64,000 nucleotides of DNA from Henriciella sp. (lineage in GTDB: Bacteria > Pseudomonadota > Alphaproteobacteria > Caulobacterales > Hyphomonadaceae): the NCBI GenBank assembly GCA_017642885.1, contig JAEPOM010000001.1:186001-250000 (forward strand), read 5' to 3'. The notes beneath the pieces are model-generated. The model had not been told where the DNA came from. It worked only from the letters and a program-made list of their open reading frames with translations, and searched no databases. Made by a program: the position numbers and the translations under genes. Below are positions 1 through 8,831 of the stretch, piece after piece (position 1 is the stretch's first letter; the number at the start of each line of letters is the position of its first letter).

Positions 1-26
1 AAACAGAATCAGGAAATGGATCACTC

Positions 27-647
27 ATGCGCAAACTTGCAATTGCTGCCGGCCTTCTGGCCATAACCCTCCCAGCCCAAGCCAACCCAACGCTCGAAGG
101 TGTCGCCTCCGGTCTCTACAATCTGGAGAAAACACACGCATTCCTGACCTGGACCGTGAAACATAACGGGATTTCTGGATACACGGTGAACTTCACTGAT
201 TTCGAAGCCGATCTGGTGTTCGACGCGGGTGCGCCTGAAAACTCTCAGCTCGCCGTCAGCATCAATCCGGCCGCGCTCAATACCAATTACCCAAATGCCG
301 AGAAAAAAGTCGAATGGGAAAATGAACTGGCCACAGATGCGCGATTCATGAATGCGGGCGAATTCCCGGCCATCACATTCAATTCCACATCGGTCGAAAA
401 AACCAGCGACTTCGAAGGCAAAGTGACGGGCGATCTCACCTTCCTCGGTGTGACCAAGCCAGTGACACTGGACGTCAGCTATGGCGGCGTTGCGAATCCG
501 CCCTGGTTCGGTCAGCGCGATGTGATCGGCTTCACTGCCTCAACCACAATCGCACGCTCTGATTTTGGTCAAACAGCGCTCGCTGGCGTGATTTCCGACG
601 AAGTCGAAATCGAGTTTTCTGGCGAATTCCTGCAAGCTGCCGAATAG
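27..647 (+). CDS. YceI family periplasmic lipid-binding-like protein
   Basis: A 206-residue secreted protein with a signal peptide at residues 1-19 (cleavage after AQA) followed by one YceI domain. YceI proteins form a lipocalin-like barrel that binds isoprenoid or other amphiphilic molecules in the periplasm; their physiological role is generally unclear. Recognisable family features are the T-H-A-F-L-T-W segment near residue 36, the F-x-A-I-T-F-x-S-T segment and the G-D-L-T-F-L-G-V-T-K-P-V turn. It is the first of three adjacent YceI genes and is clearly paralogous to the next one. The ATG is preceded by AGGAAATGGA. Only 26 bases upstream lie in the window, so an operon partner further upstream cannot be excluded. 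Confidence 0.9.
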   Translation: MRKLAIAAGLLAITLPAQANPTLEGVASGLYNLEKTHAFLTWTVKHNGISGYTVNFTDFEADLVFDAGAPENSQLAVSINPAALNTNYPNAEKKVEWENELATDARFMNAGEFPAITFNSTSVEKTSDFEGKVTGDLTFLGVTKPVTLDVSYGGVANPPWFGQRDVIGFTASTTIARSDFGQTALAGVISDEVEIEFSGEFLQAAE

Positions 648-681
648 AATCAGTGCCAGAATTGGTGAGAGGGAACCTAAA

Positions 682-1392
682 ATGACGATCAAATCATATC
701 TTGTTGCTGGCACCGCAGCCGTCGCATTGACGGCTTGCGGAGGCGGCGCGAACGAGCCGACGATTGAAGATGCCGAGACACCGCCTACGCAAGCCGAGGC
801 TGAGTTGCACCCGCTGCTCGCAGACGTTGCGGCGGCAAATTACTCGCTCGAGAAGACCCACGCATTCATGACCGTGAAGGTCGGTCACAATGGCGGGATC
901 ACACAATACCGGATCAGCTTTACGGATTTTGACGGCGATCTCGCCTTCGATCCGGCCGATCCCGAAACCTCCCGCGTCTCTTTCACGATCAACCCCGCGA
1001 CTGTCGAGACCAACTATCCGGGCGACTATGGTGCCGGACACCCCGACAGCCAGTGGTCGAGCTGGAATGAAGATGTGTCACGAGATGCTAAATGGTTGAA
1101 CTCAGACGCTCATCCAGAGATCACCTTTGTCTCAACGAGTGCATCACGCGCGGGCGACCTAAGCGGAACCGTGACGGGTGACCTGACACTGTTGGGTGTC
1201 ACCAGACCAGTAACGCTGGATGTCACTTATAATGGTGTTGCGAACCCGCCCTGGTTTGAAGGTCGGGATGTGATCGGCTTTGATGCCAGCACCAAACTCA
1301 ACCGTTCTGACTTTGGAATGGCCGCCTATATCCCGAATATTGGCGACGAAGTCACCGTCGAGTTTTCCGGCGAATTCCTGCAGGACGAATAG
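682..1392 (+). CDS. YceI family lipoprotein
   Basis: A 236-residue paralogue of the preceding gene, carrying a lipoprotein signal peptide (lipobox L-T-A-C, Cys19) and a low-complexity linker before the YceI domain. The C-terminal half is close to the neighbour: both keep the N-P-P-W-F motif followed by R-D-V-I-G-F and an E-F-S-G-E-F-L tail, which suggests a tandem duplication. It should be membrane anchored, whereas the first copy is soluble. The start has a GAGAGGGAA ribosome-binding site, and only 34 bases separate it from the first gene, so co-transcription is likely. Confidence 0.9.
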   Translation: MTIKSYLVAGTAAVALTACGGGANEPTIEDAETPPTQAEAELHPLLADVAAANYSLEKTHAFMTVKVGHNGGITQYRISFTDFDGDLAFDPADPETSRVSFTINPATVETNYPGDYGAGHPDSQWSSWNEDVSRDAKWLNSDAHPEITFVSTSASRAGDLSGTVTGDLTLLGVTRPVTLDVTYNGVANPPWFEGRDVIGFDASTKLNRSDFGMAAYIPNIGDEVTVEFSGEFLQDE

Positions 1393-1395
1393 ACA

Positions 1396-2610
1396 ATGAG
1401 CGCCACGTCAGAGCGGTATACGAGTGTCGCAATCACGCTGCACTGGCTGATCGCGCTTGCGATCGTGGGAATGATCCTGGGCGGATGGTATATGGGTGAC
1501 CTGCCAGACGGCGCACCGGGTCAATATTTCCTGTATCAGATGCACAAGTCTGTTGGGATCACGATTCTGCTGCTCACCGTGGCGCGCATTATCTGGCGGG
1601 TGATGAACCCGCCGCCACCGTTGCCTGAGGATATGAATGCGCTCGAAAAAACCGGCAGTCATCTCGTGCATCTCGGTTTTTATGGCCTGATGATCGCCAT
1701 GCCACTCACGGGCTGGCTCTACAGTTCCGTGAGCGTGAAGCTGGATGTCCCAACGGTGTTGTATGGCGTGATAAGTTGGCCAGACGTGCCGTTTGTGGAT
1801 GGTCTGAAGACTGAAGCGGCGAGCGGCGTGGTCAATTTCATCCATTCAAAGCTTGCCTGGGTCGCGATTGGGCTCCTGGCCCTCCACGTCGCTGGCGCGC
1901 TCAAACATGAATTTAGCGCCGAAGACGGCGTGCTTAAGCGGATGATCCCAGGCCTGTTTGGAAAAGCCGACAAACCGCAAGCGCCAGGTCGCGGCGCCTT
2001 GACCGCGTTTGGATCCAGCCTCGCCATCCTGGTTGTCATCGCTGGGGCCTCTCCCTTGCTCGGCGCGCTCTCAGGATCCGGGCAGGCCGTGAGCGCGGAC
2101 GCAGCATTCGAGCCGAACTGGACGGTCGATAACGCCGCCTCTTCCATCACATTCTCAGGCACCCATGACGGGAACACGTTTTCCGGAACCTTCGGCAATT
2201 GGGACGCGGCGATCCAGTTCGATCCGGCAACCCCCGCCAAGGCTGAGGCGCGCGTGACGGTTGCGACGGGAAGCGCGGAAGCCAGTCAGAAGCTCTACAC
2301 TGACAGCCTGAAATCTCCGGAATGGTTCAATACAGCCGCGTTTCCGAGTGCGAGTGTCGAAATCCTGAACATCTCGGAAACTGGCGACGGACAATACACG
2401 TCTACGGCGAGACTGACCTTGAAAGAAACGACCGTGGACACCGATTTTCCATTTGATTTGCAGATCGATGGAGCGACCGCGCGCATGACGGGTCAGGCGG
2501 TTTTCCAACGCAAACCCTTGGACCTTGGACAAGCCTCGGACCCGAGCGCTGACTGGGTATCTGAGGACGTGACGGTCGACGTTGTCGTAGTAGCGACTCG
2601 CACCGACTAA
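1396..2610 (+). CDS. Cytochrome b561 - YceI fusion protein
   Basis: A 404-residue two-domain protein. Residues 1-190 are a di-haem cytochrome b561 of the bacterial type, with four membrane segments and histidines in L-H-W-L, Q-M-H-K-S, F-I-H-S-K and L-H-V-A. A further transmembrane segment near residues 205-225 precedes a YceI domain (about 235-404) that starts with W-T-V-D-N-A-A-S-S-I-T-F. It begins three bases after the stop of the YceI lipoprotein gene, so the three genes look like one operon. The b561 part probably passes electrons from the quinone pool, and the YceI part would sit in the periplasm. Coupling of redox chemistry to a bound isoprenoid is inference. Confidence 0.9.
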   Translation: MSATSERYTSVAITLHWLIALAIVGMILGGWYMGDLPDGAPGQYFLYQMHKSVGITILLLTVARIIWRVMNPPPPLPEDMNALEKTGSHLVHLGFYGLMIAMPLTGWLYSSVSVKLDVPTVLYGVISWPDVPFVDGLKTEAASGVVNFIHSKLAWVAIGLLALHVAGALKHEFSAEDGVLKRMIPGLFGKADKPQAPGRGALTAFGSSLAILVVIAGASPLLGALSGSGQAVSADAAFEPNWTVDNAASSITFSGTHDGNTFSGTFGNWDAAIQFDPATPAKAEARVTVATGSAEASQKLYTDSLKSPEWFNTAAFPSASVEILNISETGDGQYTSTARLTLKETTVDTDFPFDLQIDGATARMTGQAVFQRKPLDLGQASDPSADWVSEDVTVDVVVVATRTD

Positions 2611-2674
2611 GGGCTCTTCCTCATTGCAAAAATCCGCTAAGGTTTGGCAATGACTCGAAAGAGAGGACCGTACG

Positions 2675-3376
2675 ATGACCGTGCATGAAGCTCATGAAGA
2701 ACACCATTACATCCAACGGATGGGATGGTTGCGCGCGGCGGTGCTCGGCGCGAATGACGGAATTCTCTCGACCGCCAGCCTGATGATCGGGGTTGCCGCA
2801 GCCGCTGCCAGTATGAGCGATATTCTGCTTGCCGGCATCGCGGCGCTCACAGCTGGTGCGCTATCCATGGCAGCCGGCGAATACGTCTCTGTGAGTTCCC
2901 AATCCGATATTGAACATGCCGACCTCGAAACGGAACGACAGGCCCTGCGCGAAGATCCAGAAGGTGAGCATGAGGAGCTTTCCCAAATCTACATGGCGCG
3001 CGGTGTCCCGGACGAGCTCGCGCGGCAAGTTGCGACGGCGCTCACGCAGAGCGGGGCACTAGAGGCGCATGCACGCGATGAGCTTGGAATTTCTGACCTG
3101 TCCAAGGCCCGCCCCCTTCAGGCCGCCTGGTCATCTGCTGTAAGTTTCGCCATCGGCGCGACCCTTCCGATCATCGCCGCAGTGCTCGCACCTCCGCAGC
3201 ATGTCGGGGTCGCGATTGCGGGCGTCTCTTTGCTCGGGTTGATCCTACTCGGTGTTCTGTCTGCCCGTGCTGGCGGCGCTCACCCGCTCAAAGCAGTGAT
3301 CCGGATCGTATTTTGGGGTACGACCGCCATGGCAATCACCGCCCTGGTCGGTCGGCTATTTGGCGTTGCGGTTTAA
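2675..3376 (+). CDS. VIT1/CCC1 family transporter
   Basis: A 233-residue membrane protein of the vacuolar iron transporter family, which exports Fe2+ or Mn2+ from the cytoplasm. It has the family N-terminus with G-W-L-R-A-A-V-L-G-A-N-D-G-I near residue 18, a conserved S-M-A-A-G-E-Y-V-S-V-S-S-Q-S-D segment near residue 70, a charged cytoplasmic stretch rich in Glu (about 80-135) that carries the metal-binding region in this family, and two to three C-terminal membrane segments. The SD sequence is GAGAGGA. It lies 64 bases after the b561-YceI gene. The substrate metal cannot be read from the sequence. Confidence 0.88.
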   Translation: MTVHEAHEEHHYIQRMGWLRAAVLGANDGILSTASLMIGVAAAAASMSDILLAGIAALTAGALSMAAGEYVSVSSQSDIEHADLETERQALREDPEGEHEELSQIYMARGVPDELARQVATALTQSGALEAHARDELGISDLSKARPLQAAWSSAVSFAIGATLPIIAAVLAPPQHVGVAIAGVSLLGLILLGVLSARAGGAHPLKAVIRIVFWGTTAMAITALVGRLFGVAV

Positions 3377-3400
3377 GCCAGCGCGACATATGAGCGCCGC

Positions 3401-4339
3401 ATGAGTGCCCCAGTCCTGTCCCCGACGAATGATGCCATCACGCGTGCAGCAGATTTGCTGCGCTCCGGTGGTCTCGTCGCTGTGCCGACAGAGACGGTCT
3501 ATGGTCTTGCTGCGAATGCAGCCAATGCAGAGGCTATCGCGAGACTTTACGCGGCCAAGGGACGTCCGCGCTTCAACCCTCTGATTGCTCATGTTGCCAG
3601 TCTGGAAATGGCGCAGGCGCAAGGCGCGTTCAGTCGTCAGGCTTTGGAACTGGTTGAAGCCTTCTGGCCGGGTCCCCTCACTTTGGTGGTCGACGTCTCG
3701 GAGCATGGCACGGTCTCCGACCTCGCACGGGCTGGCCTGCCCAGCCTGGCGCTGCGAATGCCAGATCATCCGGTGGCTCAAAGTCTGCTGTCAGAATTTG
3801 GTGGTCCGTTGGTGGCGCCTTCTGCCAATCCCAGCGGCAAGATCAGCCCAACGCACGCCGAGCATGTCGCGACCGATATGGGTGACCGCGTCGACCTTAT
3901 ACTTGATGGCGGGACGTGCACCGCGGGTCTCGAGTCGACGATCATCGATGCGCGCGGCGACCGCCCGGCTTTGCTCCGCCCGGGGAGCCTTGATCCAGCT
4001 GAGATAGAACGCGTTTGGCCAGGCTTGATCCGTCCGGAGGCGAACCCAGACGCGCCGCAATCGCCGGGACAGATGCTTCGGCACTATGCCCCGAATGCAA
4101 AGCTGCGCCTCCATGCGGCGACACCGGATGAAGGCGAAGCGTTTCTTGGATTTGGTCCCGGTGAAGCGACGCTCAATCTTTCGACATCTGCCGACCTCGC
4201 CGAAGCCGCGGCCAATCTGTTTAGAATGCTGAGAGAGCTTGATCAGCGCTACGATCGCATCGCCGTGGCGCCCATCCCAAGCCATGGCTTAGGCGAAGCG
4301 ATAAATGACCGCCTTACGCGCGCAGCAAAAACAGCGTAA
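3401..4339 (+). CDS. L-threonylcarbamoyladenylate synthase (Sua5/YwlC/YrdC)
   Basis: Makes threonylcarbamoyl-AMP from threonine, bicarbonate and ATP for the t6A37 modification of ANN-decoding tRNAs. At 312 residues it is the long Sua5-type form: a YrdC domain (about 10-195) with P-T-E-T-V-Y-G-L, K-x-R, the A-P-S-A-N-x-S-G-K nucleotide site and S-T-I-I-D, followed by a Sua5 C-terminal domain after the P-G-Q-M-L-R-H-Y-A-P linker. The short TsaC form lacks that domain. The ATG follows the VIT1 stop by 24 bases. Confidence 0.93.
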   Translation: MSAPVLSPTNDAITRAADLLRSGGLVAVPTETVYGLAANAANAEAIARLYAAKGRPRFNPLIAHVASLEMAQAQGAFSRQALELVEAFWPGPLTLVVDVSEHGTVSDLARAGLPSLALRMPDHPVAQSLLSEFGGPLVAPSANPSGKISPTHAEHVATDMGDRVDLILDGGTCTAGLESTIIDARGDRPALLRPGSLDPAEIERVWPGLIRPEANPDAPQSPGQMLRHYAPNAKLRLHAATPDEGEAFLGFGPGEATLNLSTSADLAEAAANLFRMLRELDQRYDRIAVAPIPSHGLGEAINDRLTRAAKTA

Positions 4340-4348
4340 AACAACTGG

Positions 4349-5758
4349 ATGATGCTATCCAATGACTTTCTTGCTGACGCCAAAGCCCTGCTCGGGGACA
4401 AAGGCTGGCGCATGGATGCTGAGAGCCTGGAAGAAGCAGCGACCCCCTGGCGAGGAACCTATCAAGGCCATACGCCATTTCTAGCCCTGCCCGCCTCAAC
4501 CGAACAGATCTCCCATCTCGTCAAACTGTGTCAGACCTATAAAGTCGCCATCACTCCGCAAGGCGGAAACACCGGGCTCGTGGATGCAGGTACCCCGCAT
4601 GGAGAAATCACAATTTCCCTGCGCCGCATGCAGGCGGTTCGGGCGGTTGATCCATTCAACAACTCACTGACGATCGAAGCGGGCGCGCCGCTCGTCAAAG
4701 CGCAGGAGGCCGCTGACGGAGCGAAACGGCTGTTTCCGCTCTCACTCGGATCCGAAGGCACGGCGACGATTGGCGGATTGATTTCTACAAATGCCGGCGG
4801 CGTGGCCGTGCTGCGTTACGGCATGATGCGCGACCTGATCCTTGGGCTGGAAGTCGTCCTGCCCGACGGCGAGATCTGGAACGGCCTGTCAGGGCTTCGG
4901 AAGAACAATACCGGATACGATCTGAAGCACCTCTTTGCCGGTGCCGAAGGCACGCTTGGCATCATCACGGCGGCGACGCTGAAACTGTTTCCCCGAGTCG
5001 CGAAAAGCACAGCCTGGATCAGCTGCGAAAGCGCCAAGGCGGTTGTCGAACTCCTCGCGCTGACCCGTGATCATGCTGGTGATACAGTCACCAGCTTCGA
5101 AATCATCCCCGCCAATGCCATCGCGATGGTTCGGTCAGAGATGCCAGATGTGCGAGATCCGCAACCCAATGACCTGCCCTGGCGAGTTCTGTGCGAAATC
5201 TCGATGGCCAATGAAGTCCATGCTCGCGACATTATGGAAACAGCGCTGCAATCGGCTTTCGAGGCGGGTCTCGCGGCGGATGCTGTGATCGCCGAGAGCC
5301 TGACGCAGGCGAAATCTTTCTGGACGATCCGCGAGAGTATCCCGCTTTGCAAAAGGGCGTACGGAACGGCGATCAATCACGATATCTCGGTGCCGGTTTC
5401 TCAAATCCCCGCCTTTTTGGAGCGATCTGAACAGGCCATTCAAGCAATTTCGGAAAGCGCAGAGATCATCGCTTTCGGACATGTTGGCGATGGAAACCTG
5501 CACTACTCGGCCTGCGAGCCCAAGGACGCGGTCTCGCCCATTCTGAGCAATCACGCCGCCGAGATCACAGAGATCGTCCACAGCCAGGCGATGGCGTTCG
5601 GGGGGTCGATCAGCGCAGAACACGGCGTTGGCCGGTTGAAACGCGATGAACTCGAAACCCTCCGCCCTGCTTCTGCCACGGCCGCCATGAAAGCCATCAA
5701 GACGGCGATCGATCCAAACGGGATCATGAATCCAAACCGGGTGGTTAGTCTGGATTAA
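4349..5758 (+). CDS. FAD-linked 2-hydroxyacid dehydrogenase (GlcD/D2HGDH type)
   Basis: A 469-residue flavoprotein of the vanillyl-alcohol-oxidase fold. The N-terminal FAD_binding_4 domain includes P-Q-G-G-N-T-G-L-V near residue 70 and G-S-E-G-T-A-T-I-G-G near residue 133, and the FAD-oxidase C-terminal domain carries the metal-site motif G-H-V-G-D-G-N-L-H and S-x-E-H-G-V-G. Members oxidise D-2-hydroxyglutarate, D-lactate or glycolate; the sequence resembles the D-2-hydroxyglutarate branch, but the substrate is not certain. The start is a tandem ATG ATG nine bases after the Sua5 stop. Confidence 0.88.
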   Translation: MMLSNDFLADAKALLGDKGWRMDAESLEEAATPWRGTYQGHTPFLALPASTEQISHLVKLCQTYKVAITPQGGNTGLVDAGTPHGEITISLRRMQAVRAVDPFNNSLTIEAGAPLVKAQEAADGAKRLFPLSLGSEGTATIGGLISTNAGGVAVLRYGMMRDLILGLEVVLPDGEIWNGLSGLRKNNTGYDLKHLFAGAEGTLGIITAATLKLFPRVAKSTAWISCESAKAVVELLALTRDHAGDTVTSFEIIPANAIAMVRSEMPDVRDPQPNDLPWRVLCEISMANEVHARDIMETALQSAFEAGLAADAVIAESLTQAKSFWTIRESIPLCKRAYGTAINHDISVPVSQIPAFLERSEQAIQAISESAEIIAFGHVGDGNLHYSACEPKDAVSPILSNHAAEITEIVHSQAMAFGGSISAEHGVGRLKRDELETLRPASATAAMKAIKTAIDPNGIMNPNRVVSLD

Positions 5759-5845
5759 CGCCCTGACCAAAGCCCAACTCGGATGACTAGGCGCACGGCG
5801 AATTTTGGGCCACACTCTGCAGATTGGTGGATGAGGGGCAAGACA

Positions 5846-6535
5846 GTGTGTGGGCGATTTTTCAGGCACGGCGTGAGTTGGGAAGAGTATAGCTCCTACC
5901 TCAACCTGTTCGAATATGCCGGCATCGATCCACCGGAACCGGCTTACAATATCGCCCCGACACAAATCGCGCCGATCATCAGGATTGCGGGCGAGGATGA
6001 AGCTGTCCCGACCGGTGAACGGCATATGGCGCCCGCGATGTGGGGCCTCGTTCCGAGTTGGTGGCGCAAACCTCTGAAAGAGAAAAAATTCTCTACCTTC
6101 AATGCCCGCAGTGAAACCATTGCCACGTCAAATACGTTCCGCGGTTCTTTCAGACACAAGCGGTGCCTGATTCCAGTTAGCGGCTTCTATGAATGGACAG
6201 GGCAAAAAGGCAGCAAAACGCCATTCGCCATCGGACTACGAAACCGGCGTTGGTTCTGCTTTGCCGGATTGTGGGATCGCGCAACGATTGATGGTTCGGA
6301 GATCGATAGCTTCACGATCCTGACCACAGAACCGAATGATCTGATGGCGGGTTTGCACACGCGAATGCCCGTGATCCTCGATCCGCAAGATTATGAGCGC
6401 TGGCTCGACACGTCATCTCGCGATGTCGAGGATCTGTACGAGCCCTTCCCAACCGACGCCATGCATGCCTGGGCTGTGGCACCAGCGGTTGGCAACGTGC
6501 GCAATCAAGGGCCTGAATTGATCGAGGAAGTTTAG
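5846..6535 (+). CDS. SOS response-associated peptidase, YedK/HMCES family
   Basis: A SRAP-domain protein of 229 residues that crosslinks covalently to abasic sites in single-stranded DNA. The start is set at GTG 5846 because the family requires Met-Cys-Gly-Arg-Phe, with Cys2 as the nucleophile after Met removal. GTG is followed by TGT GGG CGA TTT, and a strong SD (GAGGGG, 5833-5838) lies seven bases upstream. An in-frame start at 5783 would bury the catalytic Cys. Other active-site residues are visible: Asn in F-N-A-R-S-E, Glu in G-F-Y-E-W and His in H-T-R-M-P. No clear LexA box was recognised. Confidence 0.93.
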   Translation: MCGRFFRHGVSWEEYSSYLNLFEYAGIDPPEPAYNIAPTQIAPIIRIAGEDEAVPTGERHMAPAMWGLVPSWWRKPLKEKKFSTFNARSETIATSNTFRGSFRHKRCLIPVSGFYEWTGQKGSKTPFAIGLRNRRWFCFAGLWDRATIDGSEIDSFTILTTEPNDLMAGLHTRMPVILDPQDYERWLDTSSRDVEDLYEPFPTDAMHAWAVAPAVGNVRNQGPELIEEV

Positions 6536-6569
6536 ACGCTTACCTCAAGCTTGGGACCAATAGATCAAT

Positions 6570-7742
6570 CTAGCCCTGCACAGCTTCGATCAGCACGTCG
6601 CAGACCTTATGCACTTGTCCCTCGGACAGATAAGGGTGCATCGGCAAGCTCAGGGATTCATCGGCCGCTTTCTCGCATTCCGGCAAACTGCCCGCTTCGG
6701 CGAAATGTGCGAAGGCCGGCATCTGGTGGATCGCCATATCGTAATAGATCCCGCTCGGAACGCCCTTTTCAGAAAGTGCCGCGCGAACCGCATCGCGGTT
6801 TGGAACCCGGACCGTATAGAGACCGTATCCGTTCTCCTGTCCGTCCAGGGCCTCCTGCAGACCGACAATATTGCCGAGGCGCTGATTATAAACGTTTGCC
6901 GCCGTAATCCGGCGTGCACGTTCTGCTTCGAACAGGTCAAGCTTCTCTGAGACGACAGCGCATTGAATGGAGTCGCAGCGTCCATTGATGCCAACGCGGA
7001 TAGATTCCTTACGATTGTCACCCGTGCCGTGCCAGCGGATGGATCGCATGCGATCTGCGAAATCGGCATCCTGACAGAGGATCGCGCCGCCATCACCATA
7101 GCCGCCCAGGGTCTTGGTTGGGTAGAAGCTCGTGGCGGTAATCTCAGCAAGGTTGCCCACCCAGCGACCATTGTCTTTGCCACCAAAAGCTTGAGCACCA
7201 TCTGCGATAACACGCAGGTTATGCGCATCAGCAACTGCCTGGATCGCGGTGTAATCAGCTGGCAGGCCATAAAGATCCACCGGCATGATCGCGCGCGGTG
7301 TGAGGCGGCCTTCGGCTTTCGTTTCGTCAATTTTGCGGGCGAGATCCGCTGGATCCATATTGAACGTTCGGGGGTCAATATCGACAATCACGGGATATCC
7401 GCCTGACAGCAAAACCGCGTTCGCCGTCGCGTTGTAAGTGAAGCCAGGAATAAACACGGCGTCGCCTTCGGCAATACCCATTGCCAGCAGCGGCATGACC
7501 AGCGCTTGCGTTCCAGACCCAACCGCCACAACGTCCGCAGCGCCGGTAAACTCTGCGAGCTTCTGCTCGCATTCGGTGACTTCCGGACCGCCGATAAATC
7601 GGCCATGGTCGAGAATGTCGATCCAGCGTTGCTCAAGCGCGGAACGAATCGACGCCTGCTGGGTTTTCAGATCAAACAACTGGATCGGAGCATCTTCCGG
7701 CAAATCAATCAGTGCAGCGGATTCTGAAGGGGCATAGGCCAT
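6570..7742 (-). CDS. DegT/DnrJ/EryC1/StrS sugar aminotransferase
   Basis: A 390-residue PLP-dependent aminotransferase of the nucleotide-sugar type. The Schiff-base lysine is Lys210 in S-F-Y-P-T-K-T-L-G-G, and Asp181 in I-A-D-G-A-Q-A pairs with the pyridine nitrogen. It starts three bases after the stop of a Gfo/Idh/MocA dehydrogenase, the usual partner that makes the 3-keto sugar substrate. Together they suggest synthesis of an amino sugar such as a UDP-2,3-diacetamido uronate for LPS or glycans. Other steps of such a pathway are not in the window, so the exact sugar is unknown. Confidence 0.9.
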   Translation of the reverse strand: MAYAPSESAALIDLPEDAPIQLFDLKTQQASIRSALEQRWIDILDHGRFIGGPEVTECEQKLAEFTGAADVVAVGSGTQALVMPLLAMGIAEGDAVFIPGFTYNATANAVLLSGGYPVIVDIDPRTFNMDPADLARKIDETKAEGRLTPRAIMPVDLYGLPADYTAIQAVADAHNLRVIADGAQAFGGKDNGRWVGNLAEITATSFYPTKTLGGYGDGGAILCQDADFADRMRSIRWHGTGDNRKESIRVGINGRCDSIQCAVVSEKLDLFEAERARRITAANVYNQRLGNIVGLQEALDGQENGYGLYTVRVPNRDAVRAALSEKGVPSGIYYDMAIHQMPAFAHFAEAGSLPECEKAADESLSLPMHPYLSEGQVHKVCDVLIEAVQG

Positions 7743-7745
7743 GAT

Positions 7746-8663
7746 TTAGGCTCCAATCGTGTGAAGGGCGGATAGTTCGGCCTGTTCGGCCATATGGACA
7801 GCAAGGGCAGCTTCGCGGCCAGGAACCGCGCAGGCGCGCTCACCAAGAGCCGCCGCAAAGAACGCTTCATCAGCCGCACCCAGCGGGTCAGGAAGCGCTT
7901 CGGATACGTCGAGCTTGATTTCGAAAGGCGTCGTGTTTTCGATCTCTCGCGTCAGGAAGTTGATGGCGAGCGTTCCAGACGGATAGGTCAGGACCATGCG
8001 GCGGTCGCGCTCGCTATGGCATCGGCTGGCTGTCACTTCGGCGCTTCCAACCGCGAAAGAAAGCTGCGCGGTGGACTCATCAATATGGTCCGTGTGTGCG
8101 CTGCGACCGGTCGCCTCAACACTGAGCGCAGGACCCATCAGCTTGCCGACCATATCCAGATCGTGGGTCATGAGATCCCAGATGACTGAGACATCTCCGG
8201 CACGGCCGTCCGGCGCGGGCGGACCCATGCGCCAGGCTTCGATACGGGTTGGAGCCTCAGGAATATCAAACAAGCCCATCGCTTCCATGACAAACCGCTC
8301 CTGGTGTCCGACCTGCAGGATGAGGCCTTTCTCGTCCGCCAGGCTGGCCAGCTGATCGGCAGCATGACCGGTCAAGGCCAGCGGCTTCTCGACCATGACG
8401 TGACATCCGGCTTCGAGCGCGCTTCGGACTACCGCTTCGTGATACGTGGCCGGGCAAGCCACGATGACGGCATCGCTCGCAGCGAACAATGCGTCCTGGT
8501 CTTCGAAAGCTGGGACGCCTTGCTTGTCTGCGAGCGACGTGCAGCGAACACTGTCAGGATCGAATACCCCGACGAACTCAGTGCGATCAGACGCGGCAAT
8601 CTTGCCGGCGTGATAACCGCCAAAGACACCTGCGCCGACAAGGCCGGTCTTCAATTTTGCCAT
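7746..8663 (-). CDS. Gfo/Idh/MocA family oxidoreductase
   Basis: A 305-residue NAD(P)-dependent dehydrogenase. The Rossmann motif G-L-V-G-A-G-V-F-G-G lies at the N-terminus, followed by the E-K-P-L-A motif at the end of the nucleotide-binding domain and an alpha/beta C-terminal domain. I place the start at ATG 8663 (M-A-K-L-K-T-G), preceded by GGAGTGGA. An in-frame ATG at 8696 lacks an SD and adds eleven non-conserved residues. It is the first gene of a two-gene operon with the aminotransferase and diverges from the MDR reductase gene across 168 bases. Confidence 0.88.
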   Translation of the reverse strand: MAKLKTGLVGAGVFGGYHAGKIAASDRTEFVGVFDPDSVRCTSLADKQGVPAFEDQDALFAASDAVIVACPATYHEAVVRSALEAGCHVMVEKPLALTGHAADQLASLADEKGLILQVGHQERFVMEAMGLFDIPEAPTRIEAWRMGPPAPDGRAGDVSVIWDLMTHDLDMVGKLMGPALSVEATGRSAHTDHIDESTAQLSFAVGSAEVTASRCHSERDRRMVLTYPSGTLAINFLTREIENTTPFEIKLDVSEALPDPLGAADEAFFAAALGERACAVPGREAALAVHMAEQAELSALHTIGA

Positions 8664-8831
8664 GGGTCCACTCCACTCTGGAGCCGCTCTTCGCATTTTG
8701 CAGGCCGGGCGCGCAACTGAACATATCGGCTATCGCCATCAAAACGCATTGCGGATTCTTACAAGCTGCCCCTTTGCTTCCCACGCGGAAGCGACCAAAT
8801 ATGAGCCCTAAGAACAGAGAAGGACTGCCCA

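Noticed and set aside
5135-6025. 296-residue minus-strand open frame
   Set aside because: Antisense to the FAD-linked dehydrogenase and YedK genes, both firmly identified; composition looks like a shadow frame.
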